NCBI RefSeq assembly: GCF_000183545.2
Contig: NZ_JH976535.1
Span: 634,840-698,839, forward strand
Length of the DNA: 64,000 nucleotides
From: Thermaerobacter subterraneus DSM 13965
Lineage (GTDB): Bacteria; Bacillota; Sulfobacillia; Thermaerobacterales; Thermaerobacteraceae
Direction: 5' to 3'
The position numbers were made by a program, and so were the translations under genes. The notes beneath the pieces were generated by a model, which was not told where the DNA came from, made no database searches, and saw nothing but the letters and a program-made list of their open reading frames with translations. This document shows, in pieces, positions 34,831 to 43,632 of this stretch (its first letter is position 1; each line of letters begins with the position of its first letter).

Positions 34831-36722
34831 CGGGCGATCCGGGATGGCTCGACATCCTGGCGGAGCCGCTGCGCTATCCCTTCATGGTCCGGGCCCTGGC
34901 CGCCGGGGTGCTGGTGGCCGTGGCCGGAGCGGTGACGGGCAGCTTCCTCCTGGTGCGCCGCTGGTCGCTGCTGGGCGATGCCATCTCCCACGCCGTGCTG
35001 CCGGGCGTGGCCGTCGCCTACCTGCTGGGCTGGCCTTACTTTACCGGCGCCCTGGCCAGCGCCCTGCTCACGGCGGCCGGCATCGGCTTTCTCGAGCGGA
35101 ACACCCGCCTCAAGTCCGACGCCGCCACGGGCCTGCTCTTCCTCGGCGCCTTCGCCCTGGGGCTGGCCATCCTCAGCCGCGCCCGCAGCAGCGTGGATGT
35201 GTTCCACATCCTGTTCGGCAACGTCCTGGGCGTCTCCCGCGCCGACCTGGTGCTCATGGCCGTGGTGGCGGCGGTGGCGGCCGGACTGGTGGCGCTCCTC
35301 TTCAAGGAGCTGCAGTTGTGGGCGTTCGATCCCGTCACCGCGGAGGTGGCGGGACTGCCCGTCCGTGCCCTCCACTACCTGATGATGGTGCTGGTGTCGG
35401 CGACCCTGGTGGCGGCGCTACAGGCCGTCGGGGTGGTGCTGGCCCTGGCCATGCTGGTGACCCCGCCGGCCACCGCCTACCTGCTGGTGCGCCGCTTCCC
35501 GGCCCTGATCGGCCTGGCCGTGGTGCTGGGCACGGTGGCGGCGGTGACCGGCCTCTACCTGTCCTTCTACCTGGACGTGGCCTCGGGACCCGCCATGGTG
35601 CTGGTGGCCATGGCGGGTTTCGTGGTGGCCCTGGTGCTGGCTCCCGAGCAGGGGCTCCTGGCCCGGCTCCTGCAGCGGCGCCGGACCGCCCGGCTGGTGG
35701 CCGCCGAGGACGTTCTCAAGGCCCTGCACGAGCTGGGGGTGGAAGGCGGCGAGGCGGTCGCCCGGGGGGCAGGACCCGCGGCAGGACCCGCTGCAGCCGC
35801 GGCCGCGTCCCCGCGGGGCGTGCCGCTGGACGTTCTGGCCGGTTGGACCGGCTTGACCCGCCGGGAGGTACGGGCGGCCCTGGCCCGGCTGGTGGCCCGG
35901 GGCCTGGCGGCCTGGGATCCGGAACCCGAGGCCGGGGACCCCGGACCCCAGGCACCGCAGCCGGCCGGTGACGGCGCAGGCGGCGGCCCGCAGCCTGCGG
36001 GGGCCGGCTTCCGGGAGCGCCGTGGGCCCCGGGCGCAAGGACCGGCCCTGGGTGCGCGCCTCACCGCAGCCGGGGTGCGGGAAGCCCGCCGGCTGATCCG
36101 GACCCACCGGCTGTGGGAGCGGTACCTGACCGACGTGGCCGGCATGGCCTGGGAAGACGTTCACCAGGTGGCCCACGAGCTCGAGCACGCCACTCCGCCC
36201 CACCTGGCGGAAGAGATGGCCGAAGCTCTGGGCCATCCCGCCCGCGACCCCCACGGCGCACCCATTCCCACCCCCGCCGGCGACGTGCCGGCGGAGCCCG
36301 GCCCGCCGCCGGTGGCCCTGGACCAGTTGCCGGCAGGGACCCGGGCGGTGGTCGCCCGGGTCGACGACGAGGACCCGGACCTCCTCGGCCGGCTGCGCCG
36401 GGCGGGACTGGTGCCGGGCACCCGCCTGGAGGTGCTCGGCCGCGCCCGGGACGGTCTCTGGGTGCGCCGCGAAGAAGCCTCCCAGGTTCGGGTTCCGGGG
36501 CCACCGGCGGAGGAACCGGCCGGGCGCCGGGGCCCACGGCCAGAGCCGGCCGCACCGGTGGCTGCGGAGCAAGGGGCGGGGCGGAGCGAAGCGCCGGGGG
36601 AGGCTTCCGGCCCCGACGGGCAGTGGCTGGACGCCGCCGCCGCGGCAGCCCTGCGGGTTCATCCCCTGGAACCGGACGGGACCCTGACGCGGCCCGGCCC
36701 GCGTGAGGAGGAGCCGGCATGA
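34827..36722 (+). CDS. Metal ABC permease fused to a DtxR/MntR-type metalloregulator with FeoA-like domain
   Basis: 631 residues, more than twice a normal permease. Residues 1-275 form the ABC-3 channel with about eight helices (LLVRRWSLLGDAISHAVLPG; a later LALAMLVTPPATAYLLVRR). Residues 290-365 read as a winged helix (DVLKALHELG; PLDVLAGWTGLTRREVRAALARLVARGLAAWD). After a low-complexity insert in the wing (367-410) comes a DtxR metal-binding/dimerisation domain, LTAAGVREARRLIRTHRLWERYL, with possible ligands H427, H446, H450, E453 and H454 (the HELEH pattern matches the C/E-x-x-E-H of DtxR and MntR). Residues 498-555 resemble the SH3/FeoA domain. The protein would be a membrane-tethered regulator joined to the transporter. 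Similar fusions occur in some Bacteroidetes, as far as I recall. The start overlaps the ATPase stop (ATGA). Confidence 0.88.
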   Translation: MTGDPGWLDILAEPLRYPFMVRALAAGVLVAVAGAVTGSFLLVRRWSLLGDAISHAVLPGVAVAYLLGWPYFTGALASALLTAAGIGFLERNTRLKSDAATGLLFLGAFALGLAILSRARSSVDVFHILFGNVLGVSRADLVLMAVVAAVAAGLVALLFKELQLWAFDPVTAEVAGLPVRALHYLMMVLVSATLVAALQAVGVVLALAMLVTPPATAYLLVRRFPALIGLAVVLGTVAAVTGLYLSFYLDVASGPAMVLVAMAGFVVALVLAPEQGLLARLLQRRRTARLVAAEDVLKALHELGVEGGEAVARGAGPAAGPAAAAAASPRGVPLDVLAGWTGLTRREVRAALARLVARGLAAWDPEPEAGDPGPQAPQPAGDGAGGGPQPAGAGFRERRGPRAQGPALGARLTAAGVREARRLIRTHRLWERYLTDVAGMAWEDVHQVAHELEHATPPHLAEEMAEALGHPARDPHGAPIPTPAGDVPAEPGPPPVALDQLPAGTRAVVARVDDEDPDLLGRLRRAGLVPGTRLEVLGRARDGLWVRREEASQVRVPGPPAEEPAGRRGPRPEPAAPVAAEQGAGRSEAPGEASGPDGQWLDAAAAAALRVHPLEPDGTLTRPGPREEEPA

Positions 36723-37912
36723 GGCGTTCCCAACCCCTACCGGCCGCGATCCTGGTGGTGGTGCTGGTGCTCCTCCTGAGCGCCGGCTCGGTGCTGGCGG
36801 CCGGCCGGTACTGGTGGCGCCAGCTGATGGGCCCCGGCGACCCGCGGCCCCTGGTGGTGGCCAGCACCACCATCCTGGCCGACCTGGCGGCCCGCATCGG
36901 CGGCCCGCGGGTGCGGGTCCATAGCCTGCTGGCCCCGGGCCAGGATCCCCACAGCTACGAGCCCTTGCCGCGGGACGCCCTGGCCCTGGCCCGGGCCCGG
37001 GTGGTGCTGCTCAACGGCCACGGGATCGACCTGTGGGCCGAGCGGCTGCTGGAGGGGATGCCCCAGGCTCCCGCCACCGGCTCGGCGCCAGGGACGGCTA
37101 CAGGCTCCGGCCTGCCGCCCGCCCCGCCCGGCCTTGACGGGCCTGCACCGGCGACCCGGCTTCCGGACCCAGAGGGACCCCCGGACCCGGTGGCGCCCGG
37201 CTCCGCGTCGGCCTGGCCCGGTGCCCCGCGGGCGGCATCCCCGGACCCGGTGGCCCCTGCCCCGCCGACGGGCGGCCCTCTGGTGGTGCGGGTGGCGGAA
37301 ACCCTTCCCCCCGCCGTCCTGCTGCCCTGGCCGGGCGATCCGGCGAAGGTCGATCCGCACCTCTGGATGGATCCCGTGCTGGTCATGGGCTACGTGGACG
37401 CCATTGGCGCGGCCCTGAGCGCTGCCGATCCGGCGGGGGCCGGGTTCTACCGGCAGCGAGCGGCCTCCCTCCAGGAAGAGCTGAGGGCGCTGGATGCCTG
37501 GATCGCCCGCCAAGTGGCCGCCGTCCCGCCGGATCGCCGCCTGCTGGTGACCACCCACGACGCCTACCGCTACTTCGGTCGCCGCTACGGCGTCCGGGTC
37601 GTGGACAGCGTGTGGGGCATAAGCACCGAGGAAGAACCGGCGGCCGCCGAGCTGGCCCGCCTGCTGGGGCACCTGCGGCGTTACGGCGTGCCGGCCTTCG
37701 TGGAGTCGACCATCAATCCCAAGCTCATGGAGGAACTGGCCGCCCAGGCGGGCGTGCCCATCGGCGGCCAGCTCTACGCCGACTCTGTGGGCCCTCCGGG
37801 CAGCGGGGCCGAAACCTACCTGGACATGATGCGCCACAACGTGCGGGTCATCACCGGGGCGCTGCGGGAGGCGCCGCGGCCTCAGGACCCTTCCGGCCCT
37901 CCGCCCCGTTGA
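36719..37912 (+). CDS. Metal-binding protein of the ABC importer (TroA/ZnuA family)
   Basis: 397 residues. A signal sequence (ILVVVLVLLLSAGSVLAA) is followed by a cluster-A1-type fold (LVVASTTILADLAARIGG). The four metal ligands can be placed: His78 in DPHSYEP, His214 in DPHLWMDP, Glu329 in VESTINPKLMEE and Asp355 in LYADSVG. A His-His-Glu-Asp set is typical of Mn/Fe/Zn binders such as TroA and MntC; zinc-specific proteins usually have a third His and a His-rich loop, absent here. A Pro/Gly-rich insert of about 75 residues (about 118-192) sits before the second His and replaces that loop. The ATG overlaps the permease stop. Confidence 0.92.
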   Translation: MRRSQPLPAAILVVVLVLLLSAGSVLAAGRYWWRQLMGPGDPRPLVVASTTILADLAARIGGPRVRVHSLLAPGQDPHSYEPLPRDALALARARVVLLNGHGIDLWAERLLEGMPQAPATGSAPGTATGSGLPPAPPGLDGPAPATRLPDPEGPPDPVAPGSASAWPGAPRAASPDPVAPAPPTGGPLVVRVAETLPPAVLLPWPGDPAKVDPHLWMDPVLVMGYVDAIGAALSAADPAGAGFYRQRAASLQEELRALDAWIARQVAAVPPDRRLLVTTHDAYRYFGRRYGVRVVDSVWGISTEEEPAAAELARLLGHLRRYGVPAFVESTINPKLMEELAAQAGVPIGGQLYADSVGPPGSGAETYLDMMRHNVRVITGALREAPRPQDPSGPPPR

Positions 37913-38067
37913 GCCGGGGCCGGGCGGGCTGCACGCCGCGGCGGACGAAGGGGTTGCGCACCGGGGCGCCGAGGCCGCCCCAGCCCCGGTGAGGGCGAAC
38001 CGGGTAGGGCGTGGCCGGGTCTTCCCCCGGCGCGTCCTTCCGGGTACCATGGAACTGGTAACTTATG

Positions 38068-38088
38068 CCTGCCGGGGTTCCCGGCAGG
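38068..38088. terminator. Perfect 9-bp stem hairpin after the metal ABC operon
   Basis: CCTGCCGGG and CCCGGCAGG flank a 3-base loop (GTT). There is no T-run, so it is either a weak terminator of the metal operon or a 5' structure of the next gene, whose GTG lies 31 bases on. Confidence 0.45.
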
Positions 38089-38118
38089 GGCGGCGTCCCA
38101 TGCGGGAGGAGGGGAAAG

Positions 38119-38766
38119 GTGCGGCAGGGGTGGCGCCGGCTGGCGGCCGGCGTGGCCGTGGCGGTGGTGGCGGCGGGTGTGGTGGCCTGGTCCCTGACGC
38201 CGGCAGGAAGCCAGTGGTGGCAGGCCACCCTGGAGGGGCTGGGACGACCCGAAGCCCCCGATCCCCAGCAACTGGAGCAGGTCGGCCGCCACCTGGCGGC
38301 GTCGACGGGCGAGGAACTGGAGCGGGCGAAGGGCAACGTGCACGGGGTCCACGAGCGGATGAACCAGATCGCCGGCTGGGGGCACCTGGCGGCGCTGCGG
38401 GACGCCCACAGCCCCGCGTGGAACGACGTCCAGCAGGTGCTGGAAAGCGCGAGCCTGCAGCTCTTGCGGGACGTGGCAGCGCGGTTGCAACCGCCCACCG
38501 CCGGCCAGGACCTCCAGGCCTTCATCCTGGCGCTGGAGGAGGGCTACCGCCGGCGGGACCCCGGCCGGGTCCGCACGGCCCACCGGATCATCCACGACCT
38601 GGACTACTTCGTGTTCAACCACCAGACGGTGCCCGGGGGCAGCCGGGACTACTGGGGGGCCACCCTGACGCTGGAAGGGGACGGCTCCCTGGCGGCCGAG
38701 GTGCTGGGAGCTGCCGCCGGGGAGTCGGGCCGGGAAGCGGGCCAGGGAACGGGGGCCGGGGAGTAG
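38119..38766 (+). CDS. Membrane-anchored hypothetical protein
   Basis: 215 residues from the GTG at 38119, which directly follows GGAGGAGGGGAAAG. An N-terminal membrane helix or uncleaved signal (LAAGVAVAVVAAGVVAWSL, about 8-26) precedes a helical extracytoplasmic domain (STGEELERAKGNVHGVHERMNQIAGWGHLAAL; LQAFILALEEGYRRRDPGRVRTAHRIIHDLDYFVFNHQ) with several conserved-looking His residues. The C-terminal 15 residues are Gly/Glu-rich. I do not recognise it. It follows the metal importer, and its His-rich helical domain might bind metal, but nothing proves a link. Confidence 0.6.
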   Translation: MRQGWRRLAAGVAVAVVAAGVVAWSLTPAGSQWWQATLEGLGRPEAPDPQQLEQVGRHLAASTGEELERAKGNVHGVHERMNQIAGWGHLAALRDAHSPAWNDVQQVLESASLQLLRDVAARLQPPTAGQDLQAFILALEEGYRRRDPGRVRTAHRIIHDLDYFVFNHQTVPGGSRDYWGATLTLEGDGSLAAEVLGAAAGESGREAGQGTGAGE

Positions 38767-39047
38767 GGGGTTGGGGAGCAGGGGGCCGGCGCGGCGGAGG
38801 GGACCGGGTCCCGGTGGGCACCGGCAGGCGGCAAGGCCCTTCGGCCGGTCCCGGCCCCGTGCACCCAGGGACGACCCCGGCGGGCGAGGTTCCCCTCCGC
38901 GGTGGCCGGTGCTCCTCTCCGTGGCGCGTGGCACCTGCTTCAGCGGTGGGCGCCACCCGCCCCAGCGACAGGCGGTATCCGCAACCGGCGCCGGGCGGCA
39001 CGCGCTGCCGCGCCGGAGTCCCCGCTTCACCGGCAGGGGTGCCCTCT

Positions 39048-40028
39048 TCAGCGGCGGGCCGCACCCGCCACCCCCGCCCGCTTGCGCTCCAGCACCCGGC
39101 GGGCCGCGGCGGCGATGGCCTCCGGGGTCAGCCCGTACTTGCGCATCAGCTCCTCCGGGGCGCCCGATTCGGCATAGGTGTCCTGCAGGGCGACGAACTC
39201 CGCCGGCACCGGCACCGTCTCCGCCAGGGCCATGGCGATGGCGCTGCCCAGGCCGCCGGCCTTGAGGTGCTCTTCCGCCACCACCAGGGCGCCTGTCTCT
39301 TCCGCTGCCGCCCGCACGGCGTCCCGGTCCAGCGGCTTGACAGAGGCAAAGTCCAGCACCCGGGCTTCGATGCCCTCCGCGGCCAGCTGCTCGGCCGCGG
39401 CCAGGGCCGCCGCCACCATCAGCCCGTTGGCGGCGATGGTCAGGTCGCCGCCGTCCCGCACCCGGATGGCCCGCCCGATGGCGAAGTCGCAGGGGCGGGT
39501 GTCGTAGACCAGGGGAGCCTTGGGCCGGCCCACCCGGATGTACACCGGGCCCGGGTGCGCCACGGCCGCTTCCACCGCCCGGCGGGTGGCGTGCTCGTCC
39601 GCGGGCACCAGCACCACGAAGCCGGGTAGCGCCTGGGCCAGGGCCACGTCCTCCACGGCCATCTGGGACACGCCGTCTTCGCCGATGCTGATGCCGCCGT
39701 GGCTGCCGACGAACTTCACGTTGAGGCCCGCGTAGTTCACGCCGATGCGCATCTGGTCGAAGGCCTTGCACATTAGAAAGGCCGCAAAGCTGGCACAGAC
39801 GGGAACCTTTCCGCACGACGCCAGCCCCGCCGCCAGGCCGACCATGTTGGCCTCAGCGATGCCGGCGTTGAAGAACCGCTCGGGAAACTCCTGGGCGAAG
39901 TAACGGGTGTAGGTCGACTTGGACAGGTCGCCGTCCAGCACCACCAGCTCGGGATGCCGGCGGCCCAGCTCCACCAGTGCCTCGCCGAAGGCCTGGCGGG
40001 TTGGCTTGCCTGTGGGAAGCCCGAACAT
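39048..40028 (-). CDS. Transketolase, C-terminal subunit
   Basis: 326 residues comprising the pyrimidine-binding and C-terminal domains of a split transketolase: LDGDLSKSTYTRYFAQEFPERFFNAGIAEANMVGLAAGLA includes the catalytic Glu that activates thiamine diphosphate (GIAEAN), then GSHGGISIGEDGVSQMAVEDVAL, VVLVPADEHATRRAV and GPVYIRVGR. The N-terminal subunit is the adjacent upstream gene. Together they transfer two-carbon units between sugar phosphates in the pentose phosphate pathway. The use of thiamine diphosphate links it to the salvage cluster above. Confidence 0.94.
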   Translation of the reverse strand: MFGLPTGKPTRQAFGEALVELGRRHPELVVLDGDLSKSTYTRYFAQEFPERFFNAGIAEANMVGLAAGLASCGKVPVCASFAAFLMCKAFDQMRIGVNYAGLNVKFVGSHGGISIGEDGVSQMAVEDVALAQALPGFVVLVPADEHATRRAVEAAVAHPGPVYIRVGRPKAPLVYDTRPCDFAIGRAIRVRDGGDLTIAANGLMVAAALAAAEQLAAEGIEARVLDFASVKPLDRDAVRAAAEETGALVVAEEHLKAGGLGSAIAMALAETVPVPAEFVALQDTYAESGAPEELMRKYGLTPEAIAAAARRVLERKRAGVAGAARR

Positions 40029-40092
40029 GGCAGGATCCTCCTCGCGCTCGTCAGCGGGGCGCGGGCTCGCGCTCGTCAGCGGGCTCGCGCCG

Positions 40093-40953
40093 TCAACGGG
40101 CCGCGGCCGGTTCGTCCCCCAGCTCCGCCAGAGCCTTTTCGGTCTCCTCAGGGGTCGGCGCCCGGCCGTGGAACTCGTTGTTGTTCTCCATGAAGGACAC
40201 GCCCTTACCCTTGACGGTGTGGGCGATGATCATCACCGGGCGCCCGGTGCCGGCCCGGGCTCGCTCCAGCGCCGGCACCACCTGGCCGAGGTCGTGGCCG
40301 TCGATCTCCTCCACGTCCCAGCCGAAGGCGCGCCACTTGTCGGCCAGCGGCTCCACGCGCACGATGGCGTCCACCGCGTCGTCCAGCTGGTAGCGGTTGT
40401 AGTCGAGGATGGCGATCAGGTTGTCCAGGCGGTGATGGGCCGCGAACATGGCCGCCTCCCAGACCTGGCCCTCCTGGATCTCCCCGTCGCCCAGGAGCAC
40501 GAACACGCGGTAGTCCTTGCCGTCCAGCTTGCCCGCCAGGGCCATTCCCGCGGCGATGGAGAGGCCCTGGCCCAGGGAACCGGTCGAGGCCTCGATCCCC
40601 GGGCAGTCCCGCCGGGAAGGGTGTCCCTGCAGCGGGCTGTCCAGCTGGCGCAGCCGCTCCAGCCAGGCCTCGGGGAAATAGCCCGCCTCCGCCAGGGCGG
40701 CGTACACGATGGGCACGCCGTGCCCCTTGCTCAGGACGAACCGGTCCCGATCGTCCCAGCTGGGGCGGGCCGGGTCATGGCGCATCACATGGAAGTACAG
40801 CGCGGTGACGATCTCCGCAGCGGACAAGGAGCCGCCCGGGTGACCCGAGCCCGCCCGGGCGATCATGCGGATGACGTGGCGGCGCAGCTGGCGCGCCCGT
40901 TCTTCCAGCGACGCCAGCGTCTCTGCCGGAACGGTCGGTGCAGGCACGTGCAT
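40093..40953 (-). CDS. Transketolase, N-terminal subunit
   Basis: 286 residues forming the diphosphate-binding domain: SGHPGGSLSAAEIVTALYFHVM, RDRFVLSKGHGVPIVYAALAEAG, GIEASTGSLGQGLSIAAGMALAGKL and the thiamine-diphosphate motif LLGDGEIQEGQVWEAAMFAAHHRLDNL. It precedes the C-terminal subunit on the minus strand with a 64-base gap that contains a short GC repeat (CTCGTCAGCGGG). The two-gene form is common in Bacillota and archaea; both parts are needed for one active site. Confidence 0.94.
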   Translation of the reverse strand: MHVPAPTVPAETLASLEERARQLRRHVIRMIARAGSGHPGGSLSAAEIVTALYFHVMRHDPARPSWDDRDRFVLSKGHGVPIVYAALAEAGYFPEAWLERLRQLDSPLQGHPSRRDCPGIEASTGSLGQGLSIAAGMALAGKLDGKDYRVFVLLGDGEIQEGQVWEAAMFAAHHRLDNLIAILDYNRYQLDDAVDAIVRVEPLADKWRAFGWDVEEIDGHDLGQVVPALERARAGTGRPVMIIAHTVKGKGVSFMENNNEFHGRAPTPEETEKALAELGDEPAAAR

Positions 40954-41156
40954 CGCCTCCTGCGGCCGCGCGCCGCGGAGCGCCGGCCGGTACGGGAATC
41001 TACGGTGGATGCCGCAAACTTCCCCTACAACCTTCCCCTAGGATACACGAACGGGACCGCCCGTGAGGCGATGCGGTATCCTTAAGGTTGAGCCTGGGGT
41101 TGGGCCGGTTACCTCCGCTGGAGCCGGTTCGGCCCCCGGCAGCGGGAGGTGATCCC

Positions 41157-41462
41157 ATGGCGAAGGTGACGGAAGAACAGGTCCGCGAGGCTCTGACCGA
41201 CGTCATCGATCCGGAGATCGGGCTCAACGTGGTCGACCTGGGCCTGGTCTACCGGTGCGAGGTGGACGACGACGGCGTGGTCGAGGTCGACATGACCCTG
41301 ACGGCCATCGGCTGCCCCCTGGGCGACCAGATCGTCAGCCAGGCCAAGCAGGCCATCGAGCGGCTGGAGGGCGTGAAGGAAGCCCGGGTCCGGCTGGTCT
41401 GGAGCCCGCCCTGGCGGCCCGAGATGATGTCGGAGCGGGCGCGGATGCTGCTGGGGTTCTGA
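41157..41462 (+). CDS. DUF59 / MIP18-family protein (SufT-like)
   Basis: 101 residues from the ATG at 41157 (GGGAGGTGATCCC upstream). The whole protein is one DUF59 domain: EALTDVIDPEIGLNVVDLGLVYRCEV, MTLTAIGCPLGDQI with the conserved Cys, and VRLVWSPPWRPEMMSERARMLLGF. Relatives take part in iron-sulfur cluster delivery (SufT, MIP18) or in phenylacetate oxygenase assembly (PaaD). No suf or paa genes are nearby, so a general Fe-S maturation role is most likely. Confidence 0.9.
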   Translation: MAKVTEEQVREALTDVIDPEIGLNVVDLGLVYRCEVDDDGVVEVDMTLTAIGCPLGDQIVSQAKQAIERLEGVKEARVRLVWSPPWRPEMMSERARMLLGF

Positions 41463-41528
41463 TCCCGCCCCGGCGGCCCGCACCTTCGGGGCGGGGTGCG
41501 CCGCGGGGAGCGGGAGACCCGTCGTGCC

Positions 41529-42272
41529 ATGGCCCCGGGGGAGAACGGGGGTCGTCCTGGGGGTCCTGGTGCCTCGCGGGGCGGGGGGACCGGGCAAGGC
41601 GGTGCGGCACCAGCGCGGGATGTGCCAGGCTGGTGGCTATACGCGAGGCGGAGGCGAGGGATCGACTTGGGCGATCGGCCTTTGGACCGGCCTGCGTCCG
41701 GGGAGGCCGGGCGCGTGGTGCGTTCCCCCCTGCGGGTCCGTTTCGCGGAGACGGACGCGCAGGGGGTGGTCTATTACGGGAACTACTTCGTCTACTTCGA
41801 GGTCGGGCGGGTCGACCTGCTGCGGGAGGCGCTGCAGGAGGCGCAAGGGGCCGGGTTGCAGGGAGCGACGGCCCAGGGAGCGGGGAGCGCCAGCGAGTCG
41901 GAAGGCGGGCAGGAAGCGGCGGTGGAGCCCGGCGGCGGCGTCCACGCCCTGATGGTGGTCCACGCCGAGTGCGATTACCGGGCCTCCGCCCGGTTCGACG
42001 ACCGGCTGGAGGTGGAGACCTGGATCGAAGCCCTGGGCCGGACCAGCCTCACCTTCGGCCACCGGGTGGTGCGGCTGCCTGGCCGGGAGGAGCTGGTGCG
42101 CGGCCGGGTGGTGGCCGTCCACGTGGGGCGCGAGGGTCGTCCCGAACCCCTTCCTGCATCCTGGCGGCAAGCGCTGGAGCGGTACATGCCCCCTGCGCCC
42201 GACCCCGGCCAGCCCGCCCGGGCTCTGGCGGAGGCGGGCCCTTATCTTACCAGCCGCAAGGTCAGCGGATAG
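41529..42272 (+). CDS. Hotdog-fold acyl-CoA thioesterase (YbgC/4-HBT family)
   Basis: About 247 residues. The hotdog domain begins near residue 67 with VRFAETDAQGVVYYGNYFVYFEVGRVDLLRE, the classic 4-HBT motif with the catalytic Asp, and resumes after a Gly/Ala/Glu insert (about 102-135) with ALMVVHAECDYRASARFDDRLEVETWIEALGRTSLTFGHRV. It would hydrolyse acyl-CoA thioesters. The normal enzyme is about 140 residues, so the true start could be a GTG at 41715 instead of the ATG at 41529. The end overlaps the opposing DUF4870 gene by 31 bases. Confidence 0.85.
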   Translation: MAPGENGGRPGGPGASRGGGTGQGGAAPARDVPGWWLYARRRRGIDLGDRPLDRPASGEAGRVVRSPLRVRFAETDAQGVVYYGNYFVYFEVGRVDLLREALQEAQGAGLQGATAQGAGSASESEGGQEAAVEPGGGVHALMVVHAECDYRASARFDDRLEVETWIEALGRTSLTFGHRVVRLPGREELVRGRVVAVHVGREGRPEPLPASWRQALERYMPPAPDPGQPARALAEAGPYLTSRKVSG

Positions 42273-42673
42273 CGGTAGGCCTCGCCCTTGCTGGCCCGGA
42301 CGGCGGCCACGATCACCAGCACGAGCCACCCCAGGGACACGGCCGCCGCCAGCAAAGCCAGCAGCACGAAGAGGAGGAAGGTGAGGGCCCGCGGGCCCGG
42401 GCCGCCCATGGGGCCCACCAGGATGTCGGCCATGCCCATGGGCACCAGGGCTAGAATGCCCAGGGCAATCAGGGCGATGAAGTACAGGGTGACGCTGAGC
42501 TGAAAGTTGACGGCTTCCTTGCCCTGCTGGTCGACAAAGGGGTCGTCGTTCCGCTTGACCAGCCAGACCACCAGCGGGCCCAGCAGGTTGCCTAGGGGAA
42601 TCCAGATGCCGGCCAGGGCCGCCAGGTGGCAGGCCACCGCCCAGCTCCGGGATTCACTGCCTCCGTTGACCAT
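42242..42673 (-). CDS. DUF4870 membrane protein
   Basis: 143 residues from the ATG at 42673, preceded by GGAGGAGGGGGGG. The DUF4870 pattern is clear: a first helix AVACHLAALAGIWIPLGNLLGPLVVWLVKRNDDPFVDQQGKEAVNFQLSV, then a long hydrophobic pair of helices and an amphipathic end (VRASKGEAYRYPLTLRLVR). Three or four membrane helices. Family function unknown. Confidence 0.85.
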   Translation of the reverse strand: MVNGGSESRSWAVACHLAALAGIWIPLGNLLGPLVVWLVKRNDDPFVDQQGKEAVNFQLSVTLYFIALIALGILALVPMGMADILVGPMGGPGPRALTFLLFVLLALLAAAVSLGWLVLVIVAAVRASKGEAYRYPLTLRLVR

Positions 42674-42948
42674 GGGCCCCCCTCCTCCTCTCCCCCTGTG
42701 CACCAGGAGCCTGCCCGGGCGCCTGCACGGGTACCCTCGTGATCCGGCCTGCCGGCCCACGGGCGGGTCCCCACACCGGATGCTGTGAACGCATGGGCCG
42801 GCATCCGCACGACCGCCGGGCAGGCCGGCCCAACCGCTCCCGCCAGGGCCGCCGTGCCGGCCGCCGGGCAGGCCGGTGGGCAGGCCGGTGGGCCGGGGCC
42901 AGGCTCTGGGGCGAGCCCTGGGGCGGGTTCCCAGTCTTGGCCGGGGGC

Positions 42949-43632
42949 CTACGAATCGCCGCCCGCCCGGGCATGCTGGATGTACCGTTCCATCTGCTCG
43001 GCCGTCATAGGCCCGATGTGCCGCGCCCGCACCACCCCATCCGGGTCGATGAAGTAGCTGGTCGGCAGGTAGACGATGCGGTATTGCCGCCCCACCCGGC
43101 TGCCCTCGTCGTAGACGAAGATCCAGTCGTACCCGTTCTCTTCCACGTAGGCCTTGATCTCCTGCGGGCTGGCCCGGTCACTGGTGGTGACACCCAGCAC
43201 TACCACGTCGCCGGGCATCCGGTCGACCAGCTTGCGGATTTCCGGCATCTCCTGCCGGCACGGGTAGCACCAGCTGGCCCAGAAATTGAGGAAGACCACC
43301 TTTCCCCGAAAATTCGACAGGCTGACCGGCCGGCCCTCCAGGTCCCGCAGGGTGAAGTCGGGGGCCGGGGTGCCGGGGGCTACCACAGGCTCTTCGGGGG
43401 GAGCCGGTACCTGCCCGGACGAACCCGGCGGGTTCTGCCCGGCTCCCGGGGTGCCGGCGCCCGGAGCGCCCGCGCCCGGGGTGCCGGGCGGCGATGCCTG
43501 CCCACTGGGCGGGCTTCCGCCCGGGCCCGGCGCGGCCGGTTCGTCCCGGTTCAGGACGGCGATACCGGCGGCCAGACCCGCCACAACGAGCAACAACCCG
43601 GCGACGAGCGCGATACGGCGGCGGCTGTCCAT
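42949..43632 (-). CDS. TlpA/ResA-type membrane-anchored thioredoxin
   Basis: 227 residues. An uncleaved signal anchor (IALVAGLLLVVAGLAAGIAVL) and a Pro/Gly linker of about 55 residues lead to an extracytoplasmic thioredoxin domain: APDFTLRDLEGRPVSLSNFRGKVVFLNFWASWCYPCRQEMP with the redox pair Cys122-Cys125, then the cis-Pro in YLPTSYFIDPDG. Such proteins reduce disulfides outside the membrane, for example in cytochrome c maturation. No ccdA or resBC gene is next to it. The ATG follows AAAGGGGGACCACC. Two GGACGAACC copies fall inside the linker and another just upstream of the gene. Confidence 0.9.
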   Translation of the reverse strand: MDSRRRIALVAGLLLVVAGLAAGIAVLNRDEPAAPGPGGSPPSGQASPPGTPGAGAPGAGTPGAGQNPPGSSGQVPAPPEEPVVAPGTPAPDFTLRDLEGRPVSLSNFRGKVVFLNFWASWCYPCRQEMPEIRKLVDRMPGDVVVLGVTTSDRASPQEIKAYVEENGYDWIFVYDEGSRVGRQYRIVYLPTSYFIDPDGVVRARHIGPMTAEQMERYIQHARAGGDS

